Part shown: positions 8,106-16,220 of the stretch, piece after piece
Layout of the letters: the number at the start of each line of letters is the position of its first letter
How positions within the stretch are numbered: the stretch's first letter is position 1
Assembly (NCBI GenBank): GCA_024123955.1
Contig: CP099652.1
Location: forward strand, 3,596,001-3,660,000
Reading direction: 5' to 3'
From: Oxalobacteraceae bacterium OTU3CINTB1
GTDB taxonomy: Bacteria; Pseudomonadota; Gammaproteobacteria; Burkholderiales; Burkholderiaceae_D
Length of the DNA: 64,000 nt
Notes under the pieces: model-generated
What the model was told of the DNA's origin: nothing
Database searches by the model: none
What the model saw: the letters and a program-made list of their open reading frames with translations, nothing else
Position numbers and translations under genes: made by a program

Positions 8106-9791
8106 TCAGATGTCTGTACGCGATCGTACTTTTTTCCGCCTGCTTCGCCACGCCAGCGCGATGCCGCCAGTCAGGCAAAGAACGCCGGCCGCCAGGACAT
8201 AGGTCGCGGTGACCGATTGCGGCCGTTTTTCCTTCGGCGCCAGCGGGTTTTTCATCGAGGCGGGAAAGTCGCGCGGCCCTACCGGGATGATTTTCCAGTC
8301 GGCGCGGTCGGCCGGCGCGCGCTTTTGATATTCATTCAGCGACATCACCGGATCGGAGCCGAACGCGCGCGAGGAGGGAAACTGCGGGATGCGCACGAAG
8401 ACGATCGCCTCCAGATCATCCGCCAGTTGTGCCTCGATCGCGCTGCGCGCGCCGCCCTTGTCCGTCAGACGATTTAACAAGTCCTCGCCGATCGTGTTGA
8501 AGGCGACGAAGGGCATCAATTCCGTGCGCTCGGTTGTGAGGTAGTCGTAGGCGCTTTGGCCGCTGGCGAGACTGACCTCCTTGAGCGCCATGTACGGCAA
8601 CGCGAGTGCGGCCTTCAACGGACTTTCGCCACCCAGGCGCGGAATTTCCCAGCCGAGGGTGCGCAGCGTTTCGACGTTGATGCCGGCGCAGTTGGTGCCC
8701 GCGTGGCGGTAATGGAAGTCCTGGCTATAGAAATGGTTGAAGACGCGGCTGATCGCTTCCTGGTAGAGCGCGGGCACCCGCTGGTCTTTCATGACGGCGA
8801 CCAGCATGTAGGAGGGCCGGTACCAGGATTGGCCGCTGTTCAAGTCCGCCATGTAGGCGTCCATTGGCAAGGTCGAGGCGATGATACCTTTTTCGCTGAC
8901 CGATCCGAGATTGTAGAAGTTGTTGACCAACCAGTTGTCCCAGCCGCCATGCGGGTCGAAGCGGCCGGTGGCCACCGCGAAGTGGCCGCCGTAGGCTTCG
9001 TCGTCGTCGCCCTGCGCGCCGTTGAGGATAAAGGCCAGCGCCGGTCTTCCGGCCAGTGGGAATTCCCCGGCGCTGGCGCCGTCGCGGCGCCACAAGGTGC
9101 GCGCGGCGAGCGGATCGCGCGCGCCGCCGCCGTTGATACGCACCAGGCTTTCGATGGATTCGCCGTTCTTCAGCGGGGACAGGACGGGGAGTGCGGGCAT
9201 GGCGTAGTCCTTCGGCCATAAGGTGCGCGCGTGGAAGGTACCGTCCTTGAACATCCCGCGCGCCTTCATCTCCCGTCCGGCGAAGTAGGCCTGGCTGCTG
9301 GCGTCGAAGTACGAGCGGTTGCTGGCAAGTCTCGCGGTTAGCGCCACGGGCAGCGCGGAGCTGGCGCCGGTCAGCGATGCGGCGTCGGCGGCGAGGCGTC
9401 CTTCGACGACCTGTGGAGAGCCGATCCAGATCAGTTGGGGCGGTTTGCCCTGAGCCTTGGAGGCAGTGGAGGAGAGCCAGGCGCGGACATCGTCCTGCGC
9501 GCGCAGACGGGGCGTCGAACCGACTGCGTCTCCACTCGCGACGGCGACGGTGTCGTCGCCGAAATACCAGCGGGCCTGCGGGGAGGCGGCACAGTCCTTG
9601 CAGTCGGCTCTGGTAACGCGGAAATCGGTTCCTGGATTAAGGCCTATGGAGCTTGCGGCCAATGCGTCGCGGGGTAGGCCGGCCGCGGCTTCGGGATGCG
9701 CGGCCGGTGCGGTGGAGATCAGATAAAAAGCGACAGCGGCCATGGTCAGGGCCAGGCGTGCGCGATGCGGCTGAAGGCGGGATTGCGGCAT
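8106..9791 (-). CDS. Exported membrane-anchored protein, possible permuted papain-like (Lnb/DUF4105-like) hydrolase
   Basis: About 561 residues with an N-terminal signal or anchor and a C-terminal membrane helix (YVLAAGVLCLTGGIALAW) followed by an Arg/Lys-rich tail, so most of the protein should face the periplasm. The ATG at 9791 is preferred over 9803 because GGAG lies 6 bases upstream. I see a conserved-looking His in GGHFAVATGRF (near residue 275) and a Cys in GTNCAGINVETL (near residue 368). His before Cys, each in such a setting, is the order of circularly permuted NlpC/P60-like folds, including the Lnb N-terminal/DUF4105 domain. That is a motif-level suggestion; no family is firmly recognised. 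It is divergent from the GH2 gene. Confidence 0.55.
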   Translation of the reverse strand: MPQSRLQPHRARLALTMAAVAFYLISTAPAAHPEAAAGLPRDALAASSIGLNPGTDFRVTRADCKDCAASPQARWYFGDDTVAVASGDAVGSTPRLRAQDDVRAWLSSTASKAQGKPPQLIWIGSPQVVEGRLAADAASLTGASSALPVALTARLASNRSYFDASSQAYFAGREMKARGMFKDGTFHARTLWPKDYAMPALPVLSPLKNGESIESLVRINGGGARDPLAARTLWRRDGASAGEFPLAGRPALAFILNGAQGDDDEAYGGHFAVATGRFDPHGGWDNWLVNNFYNLGSVSEKGIIASTLPMDAYMADLNSGQSWYRPSYMLVAVMKDQRVPALYQEAISRVFNHFYSQDFHYRHAGTNCAGINVETLRTLGWEIPRLGGESPLKAALALPYMALKEVSLASGQSAYDYLTTERTELMPFVAFNTIGEDLLNRLTDKGGARSAIEAQLADDLEAIVFVRIPQFPSSRAFGSDPVMSLNEYQKRAPADRADWKIIPVGPRDFPASMKNPLAPKEKRPQSVTATYVLAAGVLCLTGGIALAWRSRRKKVRSRTDI

Positions 9792-10093
9792 GTGGCGCTC
9801 CATATCTGTGGACGCGCGATCGCTGCCCTGCGTTGGCCGGCATCGCGAGTGACCACTGTACGGGAGTTACCTTCAGACATTCTTAACATCCATCAAGAGT
9901 CAGACTGGACCATGATGCCATGTTTTGACAGATGTCGGGAAGGCGGGACGACTGGCTGGCAGGACTGCAGCCTCGACCGCGTCATCTTTTCCGGTTCGAT
10001 TCCGCTCGGAATTGAACGTCGGGCCGGTGGCAAGCTTGGTAGCATGGAGTCGATCTGGCGGTGACGCCGTCGCTTTCACACGCGGGGAGTTGC
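9792..10093. other. Divergent intergenic region
   Basis: About 300 bases between two divergent genes. It must carry promoters for both directions. A TTGACA hexamer starts near 9923 on the + strand but has no good -10 at the right distance. No repeat, RNA gene or clear operator was seen. Confidence 0.4.
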
Positions 10094-11887
10094 ATGAGTT
10101 TGACTGAGCCTCTGTTTGAGTATCCGCGCCCGCAACTGGTGCGCGACGACTGGCAATCGCTGAACGGCGAATGGGAGTTCGCCTTCGACGGCGACCGCCG
10201 CCGCGGCATGGCGGGCGAGGGGGTCGAGTGGACCCACCGCATCAACGTGCCGTTCGCGCCGGAGTCCGGCGCCAGCGGGTTGGGCGACCGATCGTTTCAC
10301 TGCGTTTGCTGGTACCGCCGCCGTGTCGAGCTGGCCCGGCGCGGCCAGCGCACGATGCTGCATTTCGGCGCGGTCGACTACCATGCGCGGGTGTGGGTCA
10401 ACGGCATGCTGGTGGCCGACCACGAGGGCGGCCACACGCCGTTTTGCGCCGACATCACCGACGTGCTGGTCGAGGGGCCGGCGCAGACCATCGTGGTGCG
10501 GGCCGAGGACGATCCGGCCGACCTCGCCAAGCCGCGCGGCAAGCAGGATTGGCAGCTCGAGCCGCATTCGATCTGGTATCCGCGCACCACCGGCATCTGG
10601 CAGAGCGTCTGGCTCGAACCGGTGCCGGCCACCTACATCCGCGCGCTGCGCTGGACGCCGGTGTTCGACGGTTTCGAGATCGGCTGCGAGGTGCTGGCCG
10701 GTGGCGATCCGCGCGCCGACCTGTCGGTCGAGGTGCGCGTCACCCACGGCGACACGCTGCTGGCGGCCGACCGCTATCTGATGGTCGGCATGGAGGCGAC
10801 CCGCAAGATCGTGCTGTCGGACCCCGGCATCGACGATTCGCGCAACGACCTGCTGTGGAGCCCGGAGAGTCCGACCCTGCTCGACGCCGAGCTGACCTTG
10901 TACCACGGCGACCAGGTCATCGACCGGGTGCGCTCGTACACCGCAATGCGGTCGGTGGCGATCAACCGCGACCGCTTCATGCTCAACGGCCGGCCATATC
11001 CGCTGCGGCTGGTGCTCGACCAGGGCTACTGGCCCGACACGCTGATGACGGCGCCGTCGGACGCGGCGCTGCGCCGCGATGTCGAGCTGGCCAAGGAAAT
11101 GGGCTTTAACGGCGTGCGCAAGCACCAGAAGATCGAGGACCCGCGCTACCTGTACTGGGCGGACAAGCTCGGCCTGCTGGTGTGGGGCGAGATGCCGTCC
11201 GGCTATGCGTTCAGCGCGCGTGCCATCACCCGGCTGCTGAAGGAATGGACCGAGGCCATCGAGCGCGACTACAGCCATCCGTGCCTGATCGTCTGGGTGC
11301 CGTTCAACGAATCGTGGGGCGTGCCGAACCTGACGTCGATGCAGGCGCACCGCAACGCCGTCGAGGCCTTGTACCACCTGACGCGCATGCTCGATTCGAC
11401 CCGGCCGGTGATCGGCAACGACGGCTGGGAGGCGTCGGCCACCGACATCCTGGGCATCCACGACTACGACGCCGATCCGTTGCGGCTGCGCCAGCGCTAC
11501 GAGGTGGCCGATCCGGTGCGCACCTTGTTCGACCAGCGCCGCCCCGGCGGGCGCATCCTGACGCTGGACGGCTTCCCGCATCGCGGCCAGCCCATCGTGC
11601 TGACCGAGTTCGGCGGCATCGCCTACGACACCCGGGCCACCGGCAACCGCACCTGGGGTTATTCCCGCGCGACCGACGATGAGTCTTTCCTGGCGCAATA
11701 CACCGAGCTGCTCAAGGCGGTGTCGGAGACGACGATGTTCAGCGGTTTTTGCTACACGCAGTTCACCGATACCTTCCAGGAGACCAACGGCCTGCTCAAC
11801 GCCGACCGCAGTCCCAAGGTGGCGCTCGCGGAGATTTGCAGGGCGACCTGCCATGGCGCCAACCTGTTTCCACTGCCGGGAGTGTGA
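10094..11887 (+). CDS. Glycoside hydrolase family 2 protein (beta-galactosidase/beta-glucuronidase type)
   Basis: A 597-residue hydrolase without a signal peptide. ATG 10094 has GGGGAG 4 bases upstream, so the GTG at 10061 is not needed. Domain order is GH2 sugar-binding jelly roll (ending near GIWQSVWLEPVP), an immunoglobulin-like domain, and a TIM barrel beginning near residue 300. Catalytic residues are visible: acid/base Glu in PFNESWG (near 404) and nucleophile Glu in VLTEFGG (near 504). The substrate sugar cannot be read from the sequence; the protein is shorter than LacZ and resembles the compact glycosidases of polysaccharide utilisation loci. The stop codon directly abuts the ATG of the following kinase gene, indicating co-transcription. 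Confidence 0.9.
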   Translation: MSLTEPLFEYPRPQLVRDDWQSLNGEWEFAFDGDRRRGMAGEGVEWTHRINVPFAPESGASGLGDRSFHCVCWYRRRVELARRGQRTMLHFGAVDYHARVWVNGMLVADHEGGHTPFCADITDVLVEGPAQTIVVRAEDDPADLAKPRGKQDWQLEPHSIWYPRTTGIWQSVWLEPVPATYIRALRWTPVFDGFEIGCEVLAGGDPRADLSVEVRVTHGDTLLAADRYLMVGMEATRKIVLSDPGIDDSRNDLLWSPESPTLLDAELTLYHGDQVIDRVRSYTAMRSVAINRDRFMLNGRPYPLRLVLDQGYWPDTLMTAPSDAALRRDVELAKEMGFNGVRKHQKIEDPRYLYWADKLGLLVWGEMPSGYAFSARAITRLLKEWTEAIERDYSHPCLIVWVPFNESWGVPNLTSMQAHRNAVEALYHLTRMLDSTRPVIGNDGWEASATDILGIHDYDADPLRLRQRYEVADPVRTLFDQRRPGGRILTLDGFPHRGQPIVLTEFGGIAYDTRATGNRTWGYSRATDDESFLAQYTELLKAVSETTMFSGFCYTQFTDTFQETNGLLNADRSPKVALAEICRATCHGANLFPLPGV

Positions 11888-13096
11888 ATGAGCGATATCC
11901 AGCCATCAAAAAGTCCGCCCGAGCTCATCGGTACCGATTACCACGACCGGCCGCAGGACCTGCCGCCGGTGGCGGGGCAGTTGCTCGCGCTGCGCGATCG
12001 GCTGATGGCCGATTGGACCGCCGCGATCCTGGCCGACATCCAGCGTGCCAACCAGTTGCTGCCGCCAATACTGATCAATACCTTGCCGACGTTTTATGAC
12101 AACCTGGTGCAGGCGCTGGCGCCGGGCTACCCGCGCCGCAACGCGGTCGTGGGCACGTCGATCGCCTCGGCCCACGGCGACGAGCGGGCCCGCATGACCA
12201 ACTACCAGCCGCACGAGCTGATCGCCGAGTACCAGATCTTCAAGCGCGTCTTCCTGCGCATGGTCGAGCGGGAACGGGTGCCGCTAACGCCCGAGCAACT
12301 GATACAAGTGCACGAATCGGTCGATGCGGCCGTGCTCGAGGCGATCGCCGCCTACACGGCGACGCAGGAGCGGTTGCGCCAGGACTATGTGGCGACGCTG
12401 GCGCACGATCTGCGCACGCCGCTCAGCACGATAGGCATGGCGGCGACGTTGCTGGCCAGGCGCCCGGAGCCGCAACAGGCGGCCGATTTGGTCGCCCGCG
12501 TCCAGTCCAATGTCGAGCACATCGATGCGATGGTGCGCGAGCTGCTCGACACGGCGGCGCTGAACAGCGCCCAAAAGCTGCCGCTCGATATCAGCTGCTT
12601 CCGCCTGCGCGAGCTGGCCGAGGAGGTGCTGGCGGACGCGCCCCAGCGGTCCGGCCCGTACGAACTGGAAGGCGACGCGCCGCCCGGCCACTGGAGCCGG
12701 CGCCTGCTCAAGCGCGCGCTGGAGAACCTGCTGCGCAACGCTTGGAAGTACGGCGATGGGGAGCGGCCTTTGCGGATCGCGATCTCCACCGCGCCGGGCC
12801 GCGCCAGCATCGCCGTCAGCAACAGCGGCGAGCCGATACCCGAGGAGCGCATCGCCGACGTGTTCCTGATGTTTCGCCGTCATGCGCGCAACGGCGTGCA
12901 GGGTTGGGGACTGGGCCTGCCGTTCGTCCGGCATGTGGCCGAGTCGCACGGCGGCAGCGTGCTGATCGACAGTTCGGCCGAGCGCGGCACGACCGTGACG
13001 ATCGACCTGCCGGCCGATGCGCGGCCGTTCTCGACGCAGCTCCAAGGCCAGCAACCCGGTCGGCAAGCTCAGCAAAATGGCCGTCAAGCGAGCTAG
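11888..13096 (+). CDS. Soluble sensor histidine kinase with RsbRD-like N-terminal domain
   Basis: A 402-residue kinase with no membrane helices. Residues ~25-155 (LRDRLMADWTAAILADI and PHELIAEYQIFKRVF) fit the RsbRD_N helical domain of cytoplasmic sensor proteins. HisKA has the H-box AHDLRTPLS near residue 177. HATPase_c shows an N-box-like LENLLRNAWKYGDG and a G-box with WGLGLPFVRHVAESHGG. The C-terminus is a Gln-rich tail. The ATG follows the GH2 stop with zero spacing; the GGGAG serving as RBS lies within the GH2 coding end. No cognate response regulator is adjacent, so the output partner is unknown. Confidence 0.88.
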   Translation: MSDIQPSKSPPELIGTDYHDRPQDLPPVAGQLLALRDRLMADWTAAILADIQRANQLLPPILINTLPTFYDNLVQALAPGYPRRNAVVGTSIASAHGDERARMTNYQPHELIAEYQIFKRVFLRMVERERVPLTPEQLIQVHESVDAAVLEAIAAYTATQERLRQDYVATLAHDLRTPLSTIGMAATLLARRPEPQQAADLVARVQSNVEHIDAMVRELLDTAALNSAQKLPLDISCFRLRELAEEVLADAPQRSGPYELEGDAPPGHWSRRLLKRALENLLRNAWKYGDGERPLRIAISTAPGRASIAVSNSGEPIPEERIADVFLMFRRHARNGVQGWGLGLPFVRHVAESHGGSVLIDSSAERGTTVTIDLPADARPFSTQLQGQQPGRQAQQNGRQAS

Positions 13097-13205
13097 GATC
13101 AGTCCCACGCCGGGGCGGCGTGAGAGCCGATAGCAGCGGTGTCCCAGGCTTCGGATAATCACTCGACCGGCCGCCCGGCCGGCTTTTACCAACAAGGGGG
13201 ATGCG

Positions 13206-13475
13206 ATGAATCTGATACTTTGGATAGTCATAGGCGGCATACTGGGCTGGCTCGCCAGCCTGGTCATGAAGACGGACGCGCAGCAAGGGTTGTTATTGAA
13301 CGTCGTGGTCGGCATCGTTGGCGCGTTGCTGAGCGGCTGGCTGCTGGCGCCGATGCTCGGGACCGGCACCATCAATTCCGACGACTTCAGCCTGGCGTCG
13401 CTGGGGGTGTCGTTTATTGGCGCGCTCATCCTGCTGGCGATAGTCAATCTGGTGCGGCGCGGCCGGGTGCGCTGA
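13206..13475 (+). CDS. GlsB/YeaQ/YmgE family stress-response membrane protein
   Basis: An 89-residue protein with three hydrophobic segments and glycine-rich helices (IVIGGILGWLASLVM, then LLNVVVGIVGALLSGWLL and FIGALILLAIVNLV). This is the layout of the small transglycosylase-associated family, which is often induced in stationary phase. RBS AAGGGGG lies 7 bases before the ATG. The gene is followed by a strong hairpin shared with the convergent catalase gene. Confidence 0.92.
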   Translation: MNLILWIVIGGILGWLASLVMKTDAQQGLLLNVVVGIVGALLSGWLLAPMLGTGTINSDDFSLASLGVSFIGALILLAIVNLVRRGRVR

Positions 13476-13522
13476 AGGATGGTGACCGCGCCCACGGCGC
13501 GGCGTGGACGTGTGGATAAGCA

Positions 13523-13545
13523 AAAGGGCTCCGGGGGAGCCCTTT
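13523..13545. terminator. Bidirectional intrinsic terminator
   Basis: A 10-base-pair stem (AAAGGGCTCC / GGAGCCCTTT) with a GGG loop. On both strands the stem ends in T residues. It lies between the convergent GlsB-like and manganese-catalase genes and can serve both. Confidence 0.85.
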
Positions 13546-13570
13546 GTACTATCGGGCGCGGTGTGTGGCG

Positions 13571-14482
13571 CTAGTGCGCGGACGAGCTGTTCTTGCCGGC
13601 GATGTTCTGGCCGATGCCCATGCCCAGCTCGGCGCCTGTCAGCGGCTCGGTCTCGGGGTCGGACATGGTGCGCACCGCCATCTGGTCGAGCAGCGCGCGC
13701 TCCTCGTTGGTGACCTGGACCGTCGCCAGGCCGTCGCCGCCATCGACCGCCATTTGCCGGTCGCGGTCGCTAACGACGGTCCAGTCGCCGCCTTCGTTCC
13801 ACGGCCCTTGCACCTCCGGTCCGCCCTGGGACATGTTGAAGTAGACGCTGGTGAAGGCGGGCTGGCCCGGCAGTTTCCCCGGCGGGAAGTTGGGCTGGAT
13901 CGCGTACAGCGCCTTCTCGAACGACTTCTGGTGGGCGATCTCGCGCGTCATCAGGAAGCCCAGCGCCTCCTTGACGCCGGGATCGTCGGTCAGGTTGATG
14001 AGCCGCTCGTAGACGATTTTGGCGCGCGCCTCGGCGGCGATGTTCGAACGCAGGTCGGCCGTCGGCTCGCCGATGGTGTCGATATAGGCCGCCGTCCACG
14101 GCACGCCGCCCGAGTTGGTCAGCGGCGCGCCGGCGCCGTACAGCACCTGCGTCACATGGCTGTCGTTGCCGGCGCCGCTGATCTTGCGATACAGCTCGCC
14201 GGCCTGGTCGACGCCCTCGGCCAGTTCGGCCTTGGAGCCCTTGTTGAGCATGACGACGATATTACCGATGACCTCCAGGTGGCTGAGCTCCTCGGTGGCG
14301 ATATCGTAGAGCATGTCGCGCCGGCCGGGATCGTCCTCGGCGACCGCCTGCGTGAAGTAGCGCATGGCGGCGGCCAGCTCGCCTTGCGGTCCGCCGAATT
14401 GTTCCAGCATCAGATTGGCCAGGCCGGGATTGGTTTCACCGACGCGCACCGTGTATTGCAGCCTTTTGTTGTGGGCAAACAT
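13571..14482 (-). CDS. Manganese-containing catalase
   Basis: A 303-residue dimanganese catalase that decomposes hydrogen peroxide. The ATG at 14482 (MFAHNKRLQYTV) is chosen because GAGGAG lies 8 bases upstream; a GTG nine bases earlier has no room for an RBS. Ligand-bearing helices are visible: EELSHLEVIG (Glu and His of the first half) and EARAKIVYERL plus REIAHQKSFEKAL (second half). The segment NMSQGGPEVQGPWNEG is typical of the family C-terminal part. Length matches the family. It is cytoplasmic, with no signal peptide, and converges on the GlsB-like gene. Confidence 0.95.
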   Translation of the reverse strand: MFAHNKRLQYTVRVGETNPGLANLMLEQFGGPQGELAAAMRYFTQAVAEDDPGRRDMLYDIATEELSHLEVIGNIVVMLNKGSKAELAEGVDQAGELYRKISGAGNDSHVTQVLYGAGAPLTNSGGVPWTAAYIDTIGEPTADLRSNIAAEARAKIVYERLINLTDDPGVKEALGFLMTREIAHQKSFEKALYAIQPNFPPGKLPGQPAFTSVYFNMSQGGPEVQGPWNEGGDWTVVSDRDRQMAVDGGDGLATVQVTNEERALLDQMAVRTMSDPETEPLTGAELGMGIGQNIAGKNSSSAH

Positions 14483-14609
14483 GTGGGTCACTCCTCATTG
14501 GTGTGGTTGAGCACGAGGCGGCACGGCCTTCCGCGACGCCCGTCGGAGGATGGTGCGCGTTTGGCAAACACGGTGACATAGGAATACCGCGTCGCGGCAT
14601 GTAGGAGGG

Positions 14610-14628
14610 CTGGCCGTCAACCGGCCAG
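14610..14628. repeat. Short inverted repeat upstream of catalase
   Basis: CTGGCCG, a five-base loop, then CGGCCAG, ~130 bases upstream of the catalase start. It could be an operator or part of a transcript end; its function is unknown. Confidence 0.45.
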
Positions 14629-14661
14629 CGGTTAGCGAGACGCGAGCGTTATCGCTTAGGG

Positions 14662-14685
14662 GTCGTACCCCGCACGGGGTACGAC
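14662..14685. repeat. Perfect 11-bp palindrome with 2-base loop
   Basis: Arms GTCGTACCCCG and CGGGGTACGAC separated by CA, just downstream of aroP. No T-run follows the stem in either direction, so it is not a textbook intrinsic terminator. It may be a different REP-like element or a transcript-stabilising hairpin. Confidence 0.7.
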
Positions 14686-14701
14686 GCCGCTTGGGGGCGG
14701 G

Positions 14702-16048
14702 TTAAAGCTGGCGCTGGCGCAACCAGTAGCCGGCGCTGAGCGCGATCAGCCACACAGGGATCAGATACACCGACAGTTGCAGGTCCGGCGTCAGGTACAT
14801 GACCACCAGGATGCCGGCCAGGAAGGCCAGGCACAGGTAGTTGGTCAGCGGGTAGCCCAGGCTGCGGAACAGCGTGGTCTTGCCCTCCATTTTCTTTTGC
14901 GCGCGGAAGCGCAGATGGATCCAGCTGATCATGGCCCAGTTGATGATCAGCGCCGACACCACCAGCCCCATCAGGAAGCCGAACGCCTTGCCCGGCATGA
15001 AGTAATTGACGGCCACGCAGATGGCGGTCGCCAGCGCCGACACGCCCAGCGCCGCCAGCGGCACGCCGCGCCGGTTCACGGTCAGCAGCACGCGCGGCGC
15101 GTTGCCTTGCTTCGCCAGGCCGTACAGCATGCGGGTGTTGGCGTAGACGCAGCTGTTGTACACCGACAGCGCGGCCGTCAGCACCACGGCGTTGAGCACG
15201 TGCGCCACCATATTGCTGTTGAGCGCCTGAAAGATCAGCACGAACGGGCTGCCGCCGCTGACGACTTTTTGCCACGGGTACAGCGACAGCAGGATGCCCA
15301 GCGCGCCGATGTAGAAGATCAGGATGCGGTAGATGGCCTGGTTGGTGGCCTTCGGAATGGTGCGGGTCGGGTCGTCGGCCTCGGCGGCGGTGATGCCGAT
15401 CAGTTCCAGGCCGCCGAACGAGAACATGATGACGGCCATGGCCATCACCAGGCCGCCGAAGCCGTTGGGGAAGAACCCGCCGTGCTGCCACAGATTGGCG
15501 ATGGTGGCCTGCGGGCCGGCCTCGCCCGACAGCAGCAGGTAGCCGCCGAAACCGATCATGCCGACGATGGCCACCACCTTGATGATGGCGAACCAGAATT
15601 CCATCTCGCCGAAGGCCTTGACGTTGGCCAGGCTGATGCCGTTGATGATGACGAAGAACGCCAGCGCCGAGACCCAGGTCGGTATGCCCGGCCACCAGTA
15701 CTGGACATAGATGCCGACCGCCGACAGTTCGGCCATGCTGACGAGCACATACAGCACCCAGTAGTTCCAGCCCGACAGGAAGCCCGCCATGTTGCCGCAG
15801 TATTTGTCGGCGAAGTGGCTGAACGAGCCGGCCACCGGCTCGTCGACCACCATCTCGCCGAGCTGGCGCATGATAAAGAAGGCGATGATGCCGGCCACGC
15901 CGTAACCCAGCAGCACCGACGGCCCGGCCATCTGTATCGTCTGCGCGATGCCGAGGAAAAGTCCGGTGCCGATGGCGCCGCCCAGCGCGATCAGCTGGAT
16001 GTGGCGGCTTTTCAGGCCACGTTTGAGTTCATTATTATTATCGGCCAC
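14702..16048 (-). CDS. aroP: Aromatic amino acid permease, AroP/PheP type (APC superfamily)
   Basis: A 448-residue inner-membrane proton symporter with twelve hydrophobic segments. It carries the APC signature near the N-terminus (LIALGGAIGTGLFLG) and closely follows AroP through EMVVDEPVAGSFSHFADKY, GWNYWVLYVLVSMAEL, FGEMEFWFAIIKVVA, ELIGITAAEADDP and LTAALSVYNSCVYANTRML. Of APC members I know, AroP of E. coli is the closest in memory; a related PheP, ProY or other amino-acid specificity is possible. It is monocistronic and divergent from the cyanophycinase gene. Confidence 0.85.
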   Translation of the reverse strand: MADNNNELKRGLKSRHIQLIALGGAIGTGLFLGIAQTIQMAGPSVLLGYGVAGIIAFFIMRQLGEMVVDEPVAGSFSHFADKYCGNMAGFLSGWNYWVLYVLVSMAELSAVGIYVQYWWPGIPTWVSALAFFVIINGISLANVKAFGEMEFWFAIIKVVAIVGMIGFGGYLLLSGEAGPQATIANLWQHGGFFPNGFGGLVMAMAVIMFSFGGLELIGITAAEADDPTRTIPKATNQAIYRILIFYIGALGILLSLYPWQKVVSGGSPFVLIFQALNSNMVAHVLNAVVLTAALSVYNSCVYANTRMLYGLAKQGNAPRVLLTVNRRGVPLAALGVSALATAICVAVNYFMPGKAFGFLMGLVVSALIINWAMISWIHLRFRAQKKMEGKTTLFRSLGYPLTNYLCLAFLAGILVVMYLTPDLQLSVYLIPVWLIALSAGYWLRQRQL

Positions 16049-16220
16049 TTGATTCCCGGTCGCTGATGAAAGATTATTGATGAAAGAGTTTCATTTTGGC
16101 ACAACTTCGGCCTGCCGTGCAGGGGGCGGATGACGGTGTCGGCCTGCCGCTATGGTAGTCTATGCCTGATTGTTCAGACAAGATTGATAATTTTTGCGCC
16201 ACACATTCAAGGAATACGGT

